From assembly GCA_030867875.1 (NCBI GenBank), contig JAOWCC010001634.1, positions 11,054,778 through 11,118,777 of the forward strand: a stretch of DNA of 64,000 nucleotides. The letters are read 5' to 3'. A program made the translations under genes and the position numbers. Source of the stretch: Actinernus sp. WN-2022. Taxonomy: Eukaryota > Cnidaria > Anthozoa > Actiniaria > Actinernidae. Positions 34,473-45,993 of this stretch are shown here, in pieces; the stretch's first letter is position 1; each line of letters starts with the position of its first letter. The notes beneath the pieces are model-generated. The model worked only from the letters and a program-made list of their open reading frames with translations. It searched no databases and was not told the DNA's origin.

Positions 34473-36545
34473 ATATTGCTAATGCATTCAATAATTATTT
34501 CGCTAGTGTTGGAAAAGAACTAGAAAATATAATACCTAGCTATAGAGTGAATAGAAGCCATGTGGAATATCTTCATAGGCCAATAACAAACAGTTTTTTA
34601 CATTTTTCCCACCACAAGTACTGAAATCGAAGATGAAATATCTAGTCTAAAAATGGAAAGGCTGTAGGTTCTTTAAGTATCTCTATTGACATACTTAAAC
34701 TTCTTAAATCTGTTATCTCTAAACCGTTTAAGATTCTTTTCAATATGTCATTTTAACTGGTATCGTTCCTACTGATTTCAAATTAGCAAATATTATACAT
34801 GTGTATAAAAAGGGATCAAAAACTTGCTTGTCCAACTATCGTCCAATTTCTTTGCTTTCTATTCTCAATAAACGTCAAGAAAGACTTATGTATAATAGGC
34901 TGATTAAATTTCTAGAAAAGAGCGATATATTCTTTAACAAGCAATTTGGTTTTAGATCTAAACGCAGTACAGATCATGCAGTTCTCTGTATAATAGACAA
35001 AATGCAGAGAGCAATATAATTGATAACCGGAACTACTCCTGTGGAATATTCCTAGATTTTAGTAAAGCATTTGATACCGTCAATCATGAAATTTTGATAA
35101 AGACATTGGACCATTATGGTATCCGCGGCATAGCCAAAGACTGGTATATTTCTTATCTCAGCAATCGACGACAAGTTGTCACAGTGAATTCAGTCACATC
35201 TAGGGTCTGTCCTAGAATGACTTTCAGAATAGCTCAAGTTTATTTGATTTTCATATGTTTGCAGACGATTCTAATTTATTTTGGGAACATAACAATATCT
35301 CAGAACTTGAAACAACTATAAATACTGAACTGAACAATGTTCATACCTGGCTTTGTGCTAACAGATTATCTCTTAATATAGATAAAATCTAATTATGTAA
35401 TTTTCCACCCATCGCCAAAGAAGGTGCAGAGTCTTAACTTTAATCTTAAAATCAGTGACAAGCAACTATATAAAGAGAGAATGTTGCATTAAATATTTAG
35501 GTATAATGAACTATTCTAACCTTAGCTGGAAAAGACAAGTTGGCCGGGTTGTTCAAAGCCCGATTAGTGCTAATCCAGGGTTAATTTCCATGACAACCAA
35601 TAGGTTCTGTGCAGAGTTAATCCATGATTAGCACTAATAGGGCTTTGAACAACCCGGCCCAGGAGAAGCGTTGGAATCTTAAGTAAAATCCGTCATTATG
35701 TTATCCAAGAAATTTTATTAAGCTTATATTATGCCTTAATAAATCCTTTTTTTATTTATGGATTAGTTGCCTGGGGAAGCACCTTTATGAGTCTACTATC
35801 AATCCAATATTTATTTTACAAAAAAAACCAGTCGTGTTATAATTATTACATCACTCTTTGACCATCACCTCTATTAAAGTCTCTCGAAATAATCAAATTC
35901 CTTGATCTTGTTATTTTTCATATTGCCATCTTCATGTATAAATTTCATAATCATCTATTACCTTCTGTGTTCCAGTCCTTCTTTACTAAAGTAGATAAGA
36001 TTCACAGTTACTATTAATACTAGGCATGCTGCAAAACAGTCTTACTATCTTCCCAAAATAAGAACAAACTATGGAAAATCTAATATTCGATTCCAAGGCC
36101 CCATAGTATGGAATGCCATTAATAAAGCCTTTAAACTCTCATCTATTTCGACATTTAATAAAAAAACTGAAACAGAATTTTATTAAAAGTTATTTGCCAC
36201 TCCTCTTCATATACTTCGACATATTGAGATAATATCACTGTTCTGCAACGATTTAAGTACTGCTTCAATAACTGTGTAATTATTATCTGTTTGATATTTT
36301 CTCATTTTCACCCTCAATAATTTATATTTAAGTGATTAGTTTACTGGTATGATTTTCATTAATTATTTATGTATATGTGTTTGCATGTGTGTAAATGAGT
36401 GCCCGACCAAAAATTTCATATTTCGTTTGCAATCTTACAACCTGGCATTTTTAACCCTTAGGTTATTTCGTGTTGCCAGTACCCTTGCTTATTTAAAACT
36501 ATTATTATGTAAATATTGTATGCAATTTATAGGGTAATAAAGAAA
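34473..36545 (+). pseudogene. Old LINE, 3' portion (degenerate RT and tail)
   Basis: It continues the protein broken at 31453: ANAFNNYFASVGKELENI at 34475-34540, NYRPISLLSILNK and QFGFRSKRSTDHAV at 34825-34990, IFLDFSKAFDTVNHEILI at 35045-35098, GIRGIAKDWYISYLSNRRQV, a degraded FADD region near 35260, and the C-terminal GPIVWNAINKAF near 36095-36140. Stops and deletions are numerous. The 3'UTR ends GGGTAATAAAGAAATATTG followed by (TTG)n at about 36533-36560. A palindromic MITE is inserted at 35542-35659. Confidence 0.75.
35542..35659. mobile_element. 118-bp palindromic MITE inside the old LINE
   Basis: GGCCGGGTTGTTCAAAGCCC and its inverse form the ends. The arms continue GATTAGTGCTAAT. It is related by its CCGGTTGTTCAAAG core to the MITEs at 46810-46956 and 61674-61815. 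Confidence 0.8.
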
Positions 36546-36705
36546 TATTGTTGTTGTTGACTAGCTGAGAGATATGGGGTTGAAGCAAGGTTGATCGATC
36601 GCTTTGTAAGGCTGTGATAATTTTATTATTAAAATGATAATTTGGTAAGAAAAAAAATACCAGAAGAGGAAAGGAGAGCTAAAAGAAATGTTATTCAGTA
36701 AAAAA

Positions 36706-36786
36706 AAAAGAGTCTTCTTGGAGACACGAACCCCCGCCTTTCTCATAAATGAGAGGTGCACGCTCTGCCGTCTGAGCTACCAAGTC
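36706..36786 (-). tRNA. tRNA-like sequence, probably a pseudogene
   Basis: On the minus strand an A-box-like TAGCTCAGACGG and a B-box-like GGTTCGTGTCTCC are 40-45 nt apart, as in a tRNA. The ends pair only weakly (CTTGG with CCAAG). The anticodon arm (CTCTCATTTATGAGAA) does not give a clean 5-bp stem with 7-nt loop, so no identity is assigned. It is flanked on the plus-strand left by an A-run of about 10, which fits a tRNA-derived retroposon. Confidence 0.35.
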
Positions 36787-37754
36787 CTAACCAACTTGCA
36801 CAATGGGAATATTTGCTACAAATATTAGAGTTGGGCCGCGCGGTGGAGGCGAGGGATTCGGGACATCAGTGGAATATGAAAGGGAAAAGGTGATTCAAAG
36901 ACTGAAAACTTACAGTTTAAAAAAGTAATCAAGAAAATGGTGTGCAATAGTAATTAATGTAATAGTGATGGGTGGTGTTGGGGTGTAGTAGAGGAACCAG
37001 GTGGGTTAGCAGAAAGGTGGGACATAGAAGTGCTGAGGGAGGGGAGGCCCAGACTAGGGGAGCAAAGAAAAGGGAAGGGAGGGGAGGTAGAAGACAAAAC
37101 CTAACTTATTTTTAGATTGTGCCCTCTTAAAAAAACTAAACCCATTTGTTTTACGACTCCCAAAAAGGAAAGAATCTCTTCTTAGAATGATTGATACCTA
37201 ACCAAAATAAACTAGGTTGAAAAAAAGTCAGTAGTTTGGACAAATTTAACCAGAAGTGTTTTTTAACCTGCAACATATACATACTTTGTGATTTGTTAGT
37301 AAAGGAAAAACGTCATTTAGTCTGAATTTGAAGCATTTCTTGAAATTATTGCAAAGTCGAATTAATTAGATGACGTTTACCAAATAAATTTAACTGATAT
37401 TTTTCATTGATGGTGCAAATTGTCGCTTATTATTTGTTCTTTAAAAACCCAATGCTTTCTCGTTGATAGAACGTAGCTGTTGGTCGTAAAAAGACCTGAA
37501 GCAATTCGATCCTTTGTAATTTTGCAAAGATTTTACCGGATGTGACGACGTGGGACTTAGGTTAAGAACTAGAGCTAAAATGCCAAGAATACTAACGTTA
37601 TACAATTGTGCTATTACTTTAAAAAACGTTTAAAAACGATCAAACTCTCAGCGATCTTCGAATTGAAGCCTAATACGTTCCAGTCTTCGATTGTTTGGAA
37701 CACAAAGCGCTGCTTTCCCAAATTTGTGCGGGCGTGTGGGAGATGTAAAAGTGA
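36787..37754. other. No gene seen; purine-rich tract
   Basis: A G/A-rich, strand-asymmetric tract covers about 36960-37095 (GGGAGGGGAGG). No coding signal was found. Homology with the kinase intron starts at about 37755, so exons 1-6 of the duplicate are not here. Confidence 0.45.
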
Positions 37755-37911
37755 ACGCGTTCTCTCCATGTGAAAACTGTCCGTCTTTCACCTATAATAT
37801 CAATTGGTTTAAATATGTTTATGAGGTATTTTTCAATAAACCATATACAGTTTCTGAATGGTGAACATCTGGAACTGGTGTGAAGTTGATCTCATTACTT
37901 TGTTATTATAG

Positions 37912-40221
37912 GTCAAGGTAGCCTTAAAGAAAATCAAACTGAACAAGAATCCAACATTCCAACATCTCATTAACGAAGTGACGTTGATGAAGGAGTGTAA
38001 GCACCCTAATCTTGTTACTTACCATAAGAGCTTCCTGTTTCGTAAAAACCTCTGGATAGCGATGGAGTACATGCCAGTAGGCTCGCTCTACAACGTGAGT
38101 TTGTGGTACAGGATGACGGAATGTCTGATTGCTACCGTGCTGAGAGAATGCTTGACTGCATTAGAATTTCTTCATAGTCGAGGATTCGTCCATCGTGACA
38201 TCAAGAGTGATAACATACTGCTAGGGAGAGATGGACAGGTGCGGAACAGGCTAACTGCTACAAATACGCGAGCGAGGCAGACCTTATACCGAAAAATGCC
38301 CTCGCATGCACTGATTAGATAATGTAGACATAGAGCACTCCACACACTTTGATTTAGGTTATGTGTACTACCTGACATTGCTTTATTGTACCTCAAAATT
38401 TATGGCAAGAGTAGAGTCTGAATGCCATGTCAATCAATACGATACGCTTACAAGCCCTTTGGGGTTTTTAGCCAGACAGCCATCATATCCATGTCTCCTT
38501 TTTTTAATCATCATCTGTCTCGTGAAATGCTCCTTTTCTACTAATATTGTGAGTAAATTATAATATATTAATATCTTATGTACTTATTTATTTATAATTT
38601 TATTACTATATACAAAAACCGCTGTAAAGAACTCTAGTGCTATGGAAAATAAATTGAATTGATTGAATGCAATACAATACTTTTATTTCACCCCTTTTTT
38701 AGATTTTACAACTTCACTGTTAATTCAGGACAAATTACGTATATAAAGTATGATGAATAATAATATAATAGAAAAGTGTCTAGAGACTAAATTAACCGCA
38801 AGGCTTTCTAGTCAGCCACTAGCCTACATTCATTTTAGTGTGTAGCAATCTAGGACTAGTAACAAATGAAAGAGGGGAATACGAAACGACAATGAGATCT
38901 ATACAGAAGTGGGTTTGGACGTTACTTTATATTTTTAAACTGTTCCGTTGATAAGAACTGTTTGACTTTTTTTAGAGAAAGAAGAGACGTTTTGTTCTTT
39001 TAGAGAATTTGAAAGTTGTCGCCAATAATCATTTGCCATTTTATCACTAGTGTCATATTTGTACGAAAATAAACTACACCGGTTCTGGGCTCCTTTCCTG
39101 ACAATACGTATCAACAAAATATGATCAGTTGCTACATTTTGTTATTTGTGTAAACTGTTTACAACTCAACTCATGCAGGTAAAACTAGCTGACTTTGGCC
39201 ATTGCACCAAACTAGAAGTCGGCAAACCTCGACCAAGAGTGCTTGCAGGTACCATATCTTGGATGGCTCCTGAGGTTGCAAAGCAAGAGGCATACGGAGC
39301 CAAGGTAAAGCTAGTAGTATAGGACGTCAGGGGTGGCTGGCTAGTTTATTGTACTACAGAATCTGATAGCAGTCTAAATTAGAGGAACAAAAAAAGCCAC
39401 GCCAAGAATTCTGTTATTTATCGTAATATGACGTCATCATGTTGACCGCCGGCGTTCTCCATACCAGATAATGTGTGGAGATGTCGCGAGACTTCTTAAG
39501 TTGGTTTTCAGTTGGAAATTCTAGGCGATGACACATTTCACGAGCACGATTGGTCAATTTGCGGTTGGTCAATTTGCGGTCCATAACTACCCGCACGGAC
39601 CTTCCGCCCTCTTCCTGTCTCATAGAAAATGAAGAAGCCATATAATAATTAACATCTAATTAACCTCGTTTACTCGGTCCGTACTGTAAGTTATGGGTCC
39701 TCGTTTTCCCCCTTTTTATAGACCCCGCGCTTCGCGCTTGGGCGATATTTGGGCGATAAAGAAGGGACCGAGCAAACGGTACGGACGGACGGAGCGAATG
39801 CGGTTAATAAGAGGTATTTACTCAAAGCTCGTCTTTATTGTGCTGCAACGTTTTTTTCTGTCAGGTTGATATTTGGAGCATAGGAATTGTAGCGATTGAG
39901 ATGGCTGAGAAATATCCTCCAACCTTCTGCTTCAAGCCACACTCTCTTCTCGACCGAGTGAAAAATGGATCGTATACTAAACTGCAAAACCCCGAGAAGC
40001 TAAGTGAATGCTTCATGGACTTCTTGTATCAAGGAGCGTTGGTGAAGAACCCGTCAGACAGGTTATCAGCAGAGCAGCTACTGCACCATGAGTTTGTAAA
40101 GCTATCAGGTCCTGTGGAGGATCTGGTTACCGCCATCGAGGAAGCGAAGAAAATTAGACGTAGATTGGATCCAGATATGAACGAGAGCACAAAAAGTTGC
40201 AACTTCTGTTGCTGCTTTTAA
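37912..40221 (+). CDS. Partial PAK-like kinase paralogue, exons 7-9 only
   Basis: Exons 37912-38238, 39179-39304 and 39865-40221 correspond exactly in length (327, 126, 357 nt) to exons 7-9 of the full gene, and keep AG/GT borders. They encode VALKK, HRDIKSDN, DFG, APE and the CNFCCCF tail. By translation nine of 269 residues differ (for example NEVTLMKE for NELALMKE, KPRPR for KPLPR, TKSC for TKCC), with no stop or frameshift. The glycine loop and everything N-terminal are missing, because the duplication begins in intron 6. It could be a recent pseudogene whose frame has not yet decayed. It could also be the 3' part of a chimeric gene with unrecognised upstream exons. The first ATG in exon 7 (in EVTLMKE) would give a domain without a glycine loop. 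Confidence 0.7.
39661..39806. mobile_element. Small MITE in paralogous kinase intron (copy 2)
   Basis: TTAACCTCGTTTACTCGGTC and the inverted partner ending GCGGTTAA. Orthologous position to 24438-24574. It contains a short duplication (GGGCGATATTTGGGCGATA) absent from copy 1. Confidence 0.65.
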
Positions 40222-40846
40222 ATGTAAGCTGTCAGTCATGTGACCTGCCAAGAACCGTGATGTGCATAGGGTGAAAGAGACTGGTGACCATAAATGCTGT
40301 CTAACTATTTCGCATGACGCCAGACATTGTAGAGGATTTGTATTGCATCGGAAATCTGATTGCAGGCGTCCAAAAGTTGAGAATTCGTTTTGATTTCTGC
40401 GACACTGACATTTAAACAACAACAGCTTTTGACGTCGTTTTTTTTTTCTAAATTGAAGAAATAAAGTTTGACTGAATAAATTGCTAAACACGAATAGCAT
40501 AGTGAATAGCGTTTGTCTTTCTACGAATGAATTGAAAGAAGACTTTAAATTGTGGATGAGGTTAATGAAGCGGGAAAAGAAACTATCTTAAAGAGGGGGG
40601 AGCGTGAGGGGAGGGAGGAAATATTGGTGGGGTTACTTATCTTAGTACACATGGCGTATTGCAAACAACAAACTAAATTGGTTTTTGCCTGAAGCAAACA
40701 TTTACGTTTGGATACAAAAAATGCCATGATCCACTGAATTGGTTGCTTGTAAAAAAATGAGGAGACAAAACTACAAAGCACTGGTAGAGTATCCTACAAC
40801 AAAACCTTAGATATTATAACCAAAGAATCGAAGAACCAGAGGAAAA

Positions 40847-41002
40847 TAGACCCCTTGCACTAACGTCACAGCGTTGTTGTTTTCCTGTCCTTGTCTCTCA
40901 CATGGGAATACACGATCATTGTTTCATTTGTTTTTTCATCCAATTACCTTCTGGGGTAACTTAACATAACAAATATGATGTCACGTGCAAGGGGTCTATT
41001 GC
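40847..41002. mobile_element. 156-bp MITE with ATAGACCCCTTGCAC ends
   Basis: ATAGACCCCTTGCACTAACG and the inverted ATAGACCCCTTGCACGTGAC bound the segment. Both ends lead into TGACGTYA-like DNA. No clear target duplication. Confidence 0.75.
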
Positions 41003-41595
41003 ATGGATAACTATAGAGGAAGTTGTTTTAATAATACTTTTAATACATTAATTATGCTTGCCATGTTACAAACAACTTTTCACAAAAGAATAAGACTAGG
41101 GACTAAGATGTTTACGTCATGTTCAGTTTTGCTTCACATTGTATATGAACATATGAGTTAGTCTTTACACTCATGGCAGTTATTTGTCGAGCAAAAATCG
41201 CCACTTCAAAAGTTTGCAAAACTTCTTGCATCTAATGACCTTGTTTTATTTCAGTCAGAAATAATGAATACATTAAATCTACATATTCTGTGCCACTTTA
41301 ATACAGTTGTATGTCCAGTTTCATCATTTACATTGCTTCCAGTGTGATTGGTACATTTGTTCAGTATGTTCTATGGAGGGCTCACTCATGTAACACTGAC
41401 AACTCGCAGGCCTAAAATACTTTTTTAAAGGGCTTCAATGTTTTTTCAATCTGTCCATGGTGTTTCCAGTTACCTGATATGTATCAAGTGCAAAGCCATG
41501 TTGCTGCATAAGCAATTCTAATACATTATGCTATGCTTATTTGCTAAGTTTTCTAGGATGGAGATACTTAATTCTGACTCATTGTTGTATGTGGA
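41003..41595. other. No gene seen
   Basis: AT-rich spacer between two MITEs without supportable features. Confidence 0.45.
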
Positions 41596-41903
41596 TAGAG
41601 CGATTTTCAGTTGAGTGTCGTAAAACCAAAACCAAAGCAATTACATAGCCAATGAAAACACAATGAGCCAATCACGAACTGAAGTTATTCACGATTTGTT
41701 TTACTTCAACCAATCACGAGGCAAAGTAAACGCAATCGTCGATACTGTCGCTAAACTAAAAACCTGATTGCGTTTGGTTTTAGTTTAGAACTTGATTGGC
41801 TGATAATTAGAAAACATTTTCACAGCCAATAGAAAAGCTAACTAAACGCACAACCAAAGCAATCACCGAGAACTTTTGACACTAAATTGAAACCTGCTCT
41901 ATC
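41596..41903. mobile_element. ~308-bp MITE (AGAGCGATTTTCAGTTGAGTG family)
   Basis: Left ATAGAGCGATTTTCAGTTGA and inverted right ATAGAGCAGGTTTCAATTTA form the ends, each leading to GTGTC. The interior carries repeated CCAATCA and GTTTGGTTTTA words. It is the same family as the interrupted remnant at 18164-18594. Confidence 0.75.
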
Positions 41904-42448
41904 GTAATTTGTTTCCCTTACCTACATCACTTTATTACGTTACAGTTACACGCGTCAGTTCCTATTCGCATATTGTGAAATCCTATATATTGTAACCCCC
42001 CATTTTAATTTTAGAACTCTCCACTTTCAGCATCTAGAAGGCTAGTTTGGCTAAAAGAGATATAGTACGTTCAAAACTGTACACGTTGTTTCATCTTCTA
42101 TCGGGTTCGCTGTGATGGGACTAACAATGTCGAAATTTGCGACTGAAGTGTTTTATTACGGTCTATTGAAACATATTACAAACGCTAATCTTATAGTAAG
42201 TACAGGCTGCGGGCAGCCTCTAGTAGTGTATTTTGTTCGGCGTCACAAGTGGGAAATTACATAACACACCCATTGCTGTGCAATCGATGTAGGATAAATG
42301 AGTTTCTCAGATCACACGGCTACCGCGCCGGCGCGTCAGATTTCGATACTCAAGTACATTAAGGCCTGGGTCAACACAAAAACACCGCTAACATCAAGAT
42401 AGTATAACTCCATAACTCCATCTTGTAGCGCGCGGTCTGCGATGATAA
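41904..42448. other. No gene seen; left member of an inverted 18-mer pair
   Basis: CAAGTACATTAAGGCCTG at about 42351-42368 is inverted at about 43181-43199. No gene is supportable. Confidence 0.45.
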
Positions 42449-42613
42449 TGTCTAATAAAATCTATTTTTAGTAACCAGAAGCAGTTGAAGCAAAGTGCGC
42501 GAGCACGCGACAACAATCTCATGGGGCGAAAATATTTTGCCGCTATGACATTTCGCGCACTCGCGCACTTGTTCAACTCAGCTGCTTCCGGTTACTAAAA
42601 TAGATTTTATTTC
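42449..42613. mobile_element. Palindromic MITE, ~165 bp
   Basis: AATAAAATCTATTTTTAGTA and the inverse AATAAAATCTATTTTAGTAA bound arms continuing ACCAGAAGCAGTTGAA and GTGCGCGAG. Confidence 0.75.
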
Positions 42614-43940
42614 ACATCACAATCGCACATCACAAACTGCACATACTAGCATAACTTGTGAACCTTAACACTACCTGCAGTCATGTGACGTATCACGTGA
42701 TCCTTCCCCATGCGAACGTTTAATGCAAATGAGACAATGAGGACAATTCCCTTAAGAATCGTTTTGGTTTTAAAATATTGGGGACTTGGAGACACATAAA
42801 TCTGCCCTCGTACCATGACTTTTAATTATTAGTAATGATAAAATCGCTGATAAATAAATCGGTCACATGACCTGTTTTGCTCAATATCCCCTTATGGATA
42901 AAAAATATGTTCTACTGTGAGGGCAGATTATCAAAGACAGGCATCAGAGAAACAGGCAAACTCTGTGTACCTTTGCGTGACAAGAATACTCATTGGTCCA
43001 TTTGCTATTGAAATTTTATGTAAAATCAAAATCAGTGGAGGGGTCACGTTACACCTCATTTGCATAATTGTGGTCCTCAAAATATCGAAGTGGACGAGTT
43101 ATGTGAGTCTGTATAATGTGGCGTAGTTGGTACATAAAGTAAAACAATTCGTTTTAGCCTCACTTCCATGTGAAAACCATGCAGGCCTTAATGTACTTGT
43201 ATTAGCGTTTAACTTCTTCCTAACCTTATCATTCTCATAAGGGAACTTTCATCAGTTGACCCCCCCTCCCCAATTGTTTTGATAATTTGCTGCCATTCTT
43301 GCTTTGTAAAACGTCTCGAAATACGATATTGGGAGAGATTTATGCAGGCAGATTAAGGTAGGGGGTCAAATGATCTCTTGAAGTGGCAACTTCTCTGCTG
43401 CGAACTGTAACATGAGCATGTGTATTTCAACATGTTGTCTCTGGGACTTCCGTGCGGTCCGAGTATAGGCTGCGCAGCCTCTATAGTATCTTGTAAACAG
43501 GAGATATGATAATATTCCTTTCTTGAAGTTGTCTGAGAAAATATCATTTGCAATACTAGCAGCGTAGATGTAGGTCAGGCTTTGTCCGATGACCGGAATT
43601 GCCTTCTTTATTTCATTAATTCCGATCCCCGTCCAAGCCGGTGGTTTGCAATCCTGCAATCTGTTTTATATCCTCGTCAACGTGATGTATACTGATGGGT
43701 GGAATGGCAAATGGTATACAGTTAGCTGCTTATTTATATCAGCGTAACTGCATTCGTTAGGGGAAAGTGTAGCTATTGTATGTGAGTAAAATATTCATTA
43801 CAGGCGTTGGCCTTTTTATTTGTTGACGATCGACTTCAGTGAAGGAAGATACAATTTTGGCAATTCTACGATGAAAACAAAGTTGCTACAATGCAGTGAA
43901 GGCCGGACAAAATTATGATGTGTCACTGCGTCAACTTATA
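42614..43940. other. No gene supported
   Basis: Contains the second inverted 18-mer (about 43181-43199) and a small GGCTGCGCAGCC palindrome near 43467. A 97-codon minus frame at 43659-43366 has no domain features and no clear splice context. The 3' UTR of the GPCR probably enters this interval from the right. Confidence 0.4.
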
Positions 43941-44927
43941 CTAACCGATATTCTGCATCATCACTCGCTGTGACCCCGGCATTATGGAATGGATATCAAC
44001 ATGTTTGCACCGACAGCAGTACTTGTCGTTCCATGCTTTCTTAAAATCTGGCACCCTGATTACGTATACAACAAGGTTCATGATAGAGTTCCCATAGTGT
44101 AACATCTTACCAAGTAACATAACATACTTGATTGTAGATAATCTGTCTGAAGTAAAGGCCTTTTTAGATGAAGCGATGATTGCCACGATTAGAGTAAATG
44201 GTATCCAAGTAACAACGAACATCAAAGCGATTGTAAACAGTGTCTTAGCCAGTTTGCTGTTCTCACGAACCTCTTGATGATGTTGGATTTGTGGCTGGAA
44301 AAAAGTCATTTTGATCCAAACAGCTAGATATGAGCCACATATTATGAAACAGGAGGAAAATATAATGCTGACTGCTATTTTCATACCGCGTGCTTTAGAT
44401 AGGTGTTCAATTGAGTAGTATTGCAAAAGGGTTAATCCGACTGGTGATACTACTGCAACAAACCAAACAACTGCCACTGTCACCAGGTACGACCTTCGTG
44501 GAACTGCACGATGACGAAACGGGTAAAAGATGGCGTAGAGTCTCTCTAACGCTATTACAGTGAGCGTAAATATTGACGCCAGCCCAACCACGACGTCAAT
44601 TGTCGCTCCATGTTGGCTTTCCTGGAAACCTATAAATGTGCTCTTCTTGTTCAGTTTACAGTCGATTAAGGGAAGCACCATGGAAACCGGGATATTCAAA
44701 CCAACGAGTAGATCAGCAATTGTAAGACTCGCTACAAGATAGTGCACCTTCTTGCGAAGAAAGTTCTCATTAGTAAATATCAAGAGAGCCATGGAATTTC
44801 CAATAACTATGATGGCTGCCTCGAAAGTGAAGATTACCTGCCATGTTACGTTATCTGTTTCCGTGAAAGTCGAAACTGCATGCATATTATATGGGTGGAA
44901 TATTGCAGTACAGTTCAACATATCCAT
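43941..44927 (-). CDS. Class A (rhodopsin-like) GPCR, intact, single exon
   Basis: 328 residues from the ATG at 44927 (MDMLNC). The open frame runs 12 codons further upstream, but without an ATG. Two N-glycosylation sequons (NCT, NVT) precede TM1. Seven hydrophobic segments follow: TM1 about 32-52 with GN (43-44), TM2 66-88 with SLTIADLL (Asp72), TM3 ending ALERLYAIF, TM4 147-169, TM5 184-206, TM6 228-251 with VTWIPF, TM7 about 266-290 with NLVVY. The DRY motif is ERL and NPxxY is NLVVY; such drift is common in cnidarian amine/orphan-like receptors. The C-tail has CCRC, a likely palmitoylation site. The ligand is unknown. A broken paralogue lies at 48136-47498 on the same strand, so this is a local tandem family. 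Confidence 0.88.
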   Translation of the reverse strand: MDMLNCTAIFHPYNMHAVSTFTETDNVTWQVIFTFEAAIIVIGNSMALLIFTNENFLRKKVHYLVASLTIADLLVGLNIPVSMVLPLIDCKLNKKSTFIGFQESQHGATIDVVVGLASIFTLTVIALERLYAIFYPFRHRAVPRRSYLVTVAVVWFVAVVSPVGLTLLQYYSIEHLSKARGMKIAVSIIFSSCFIICGSYLAVWIKMTFFQPQIQHHQEVRENSKLAKTLFTIALMFVVTWIPFTLIVAIIASSKKAFTSDRLSTIKYVMLLGKMLHYGNSIMNLVVYVIRVPDFKKAWNDKYCCRCKHVDIHSIMPGSQRVMMQNIG

Positions 44928-45747
44928 TATTGAACGGTATTTTCCCTTTTTCCAAATAAACAAGTAAGAATTCCGATGAAGGATGCAAATATTTCTCGAG
45001 TTTCTTCTGATAACTTTATGTTCACGCTTTCTCGGGTATGATTTTATCGTTATAGTGTTTCTTGTTTTAAATCGAGTCTCTCTCTTTAAAGCGCTCCAAA
45101 CGTCAGCTTCAGCTGGCTTGTCGCGGCTTCCTAGCCTTAACTACTTGTTAATAAAACCAGTGATTGCAGCACCGAGTTTGTTTTTCTTTCTGCAGTGCTA
45201 CAATATGGCGATGAACTAAATAAATCAACTGCTATATTTTTATTGTAAATTTTATGATTTTTTTTTTTTAATCTGGGCACCAGTTCATTAATATAATTAC
45301 TGTAGGACAGGCGGTCAACTGAATCAACAATCTTAAGAAACAATCTAGTTTTTAAATTTCAAGTTAGTTATGAAAACTGGAATACGAAGGAAACACAAAT
45401 AATCGAGATTAATTACCCGACCACTAATCAAACATGGAAGTACGTTTGGAATAAAAATTTAGAGATGATCAAATTTCGACAAAAATGCAGGTGCCATTTC
45501 AAAATTAAGTTTTTTAGTTTTTAATAAAAAGAAACTTGTCATCAGTGATCACTAGTGCAGTGGTTTGTATACTTGGCAATATTGGTTTAGCAAATAGCCG
45601 GATTTCTTTGATTTATGCGAAAGCGGCTAGCCGCTGAGGTATTGACAGCGCGAGAGGAACACACTGAACAGATTTAAATAATGCAATTTCTGTTCAGTGG
45701 TATGCATGGTTTGTATTTCTGCTGAAGGCGTGGTTTAAGGGCCGAAA
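44928..45747. other. 5' flank of the GPCR, no second gene
   Basis: Presumed promoter/5'UTR side of the receptor gene. No TATA box or other site could be assigned with confidence. Confidence 0.4.
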
Positions 45748-45993
45748 ACTGGGGTTATCTTTATTGTATTGTAATCCCTCGAGACTGTTTTACATATCGA
45801 CAGCAATGCTGCTTGTCCTAGCACTAGGGCTATCTTCATTGTATCATTCCCTCGAGACTGTTTTGCCTATTGACAACAATGCTGCTTGTCCTAGGACTAG
45901 GGCTATCTTCATTGTACTGTAATCCCTCGAGACTGTTTTGCCTATAAATGCTGCTGGTCCTAGAACTAGGGCTATCTTCGTTGTACTGTAATA
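45748..45993. repeat. ~76-bp tandem repeat, about 3.3 units
   Basis: The unit contains GGCTATCTTCATTGTA, CCCTCGAGACTGTTTTGCC, AATGCTGCTTGTCCTAG and ACTAG. Later units lose 8-10 bp (ATTGACAACA). Confidence 0.85.

Larger units (their letters stand above)
37755..40575 (+). repeat. Inverted partial duplicate of the kinase locus
   Basis: From the TTCTCTCCATGTG phrase near 37755 to AATGAAGCGGG near 40573, the DNA is an inverted copy of about 26300-23670. Introns, UTR and an intronic MITE are included. Differences are the absence of the 427-bp MITE found in copy 1, and an insertion of roughly 600 bp at about 38437-39047 unique to this copy. The latter has an AATAAATTGAATTGATTGAA tail, suggesting a retroposon end. 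Confidence 0.9.

Noticed and set aside
41340..41560. Search for missing kinase exons 1-6 near copy 2
   Set aside because: No MGLKLGK or glycine-loop coding sequence was found between 34.5 and 41.6 kb on either strand.
43366..43659. 97-codon minus-strand ORF
   Set aside because: No domain features, no ATG-proximal signals and it overlaps repeat-like sequence; length is within chance for this interval.
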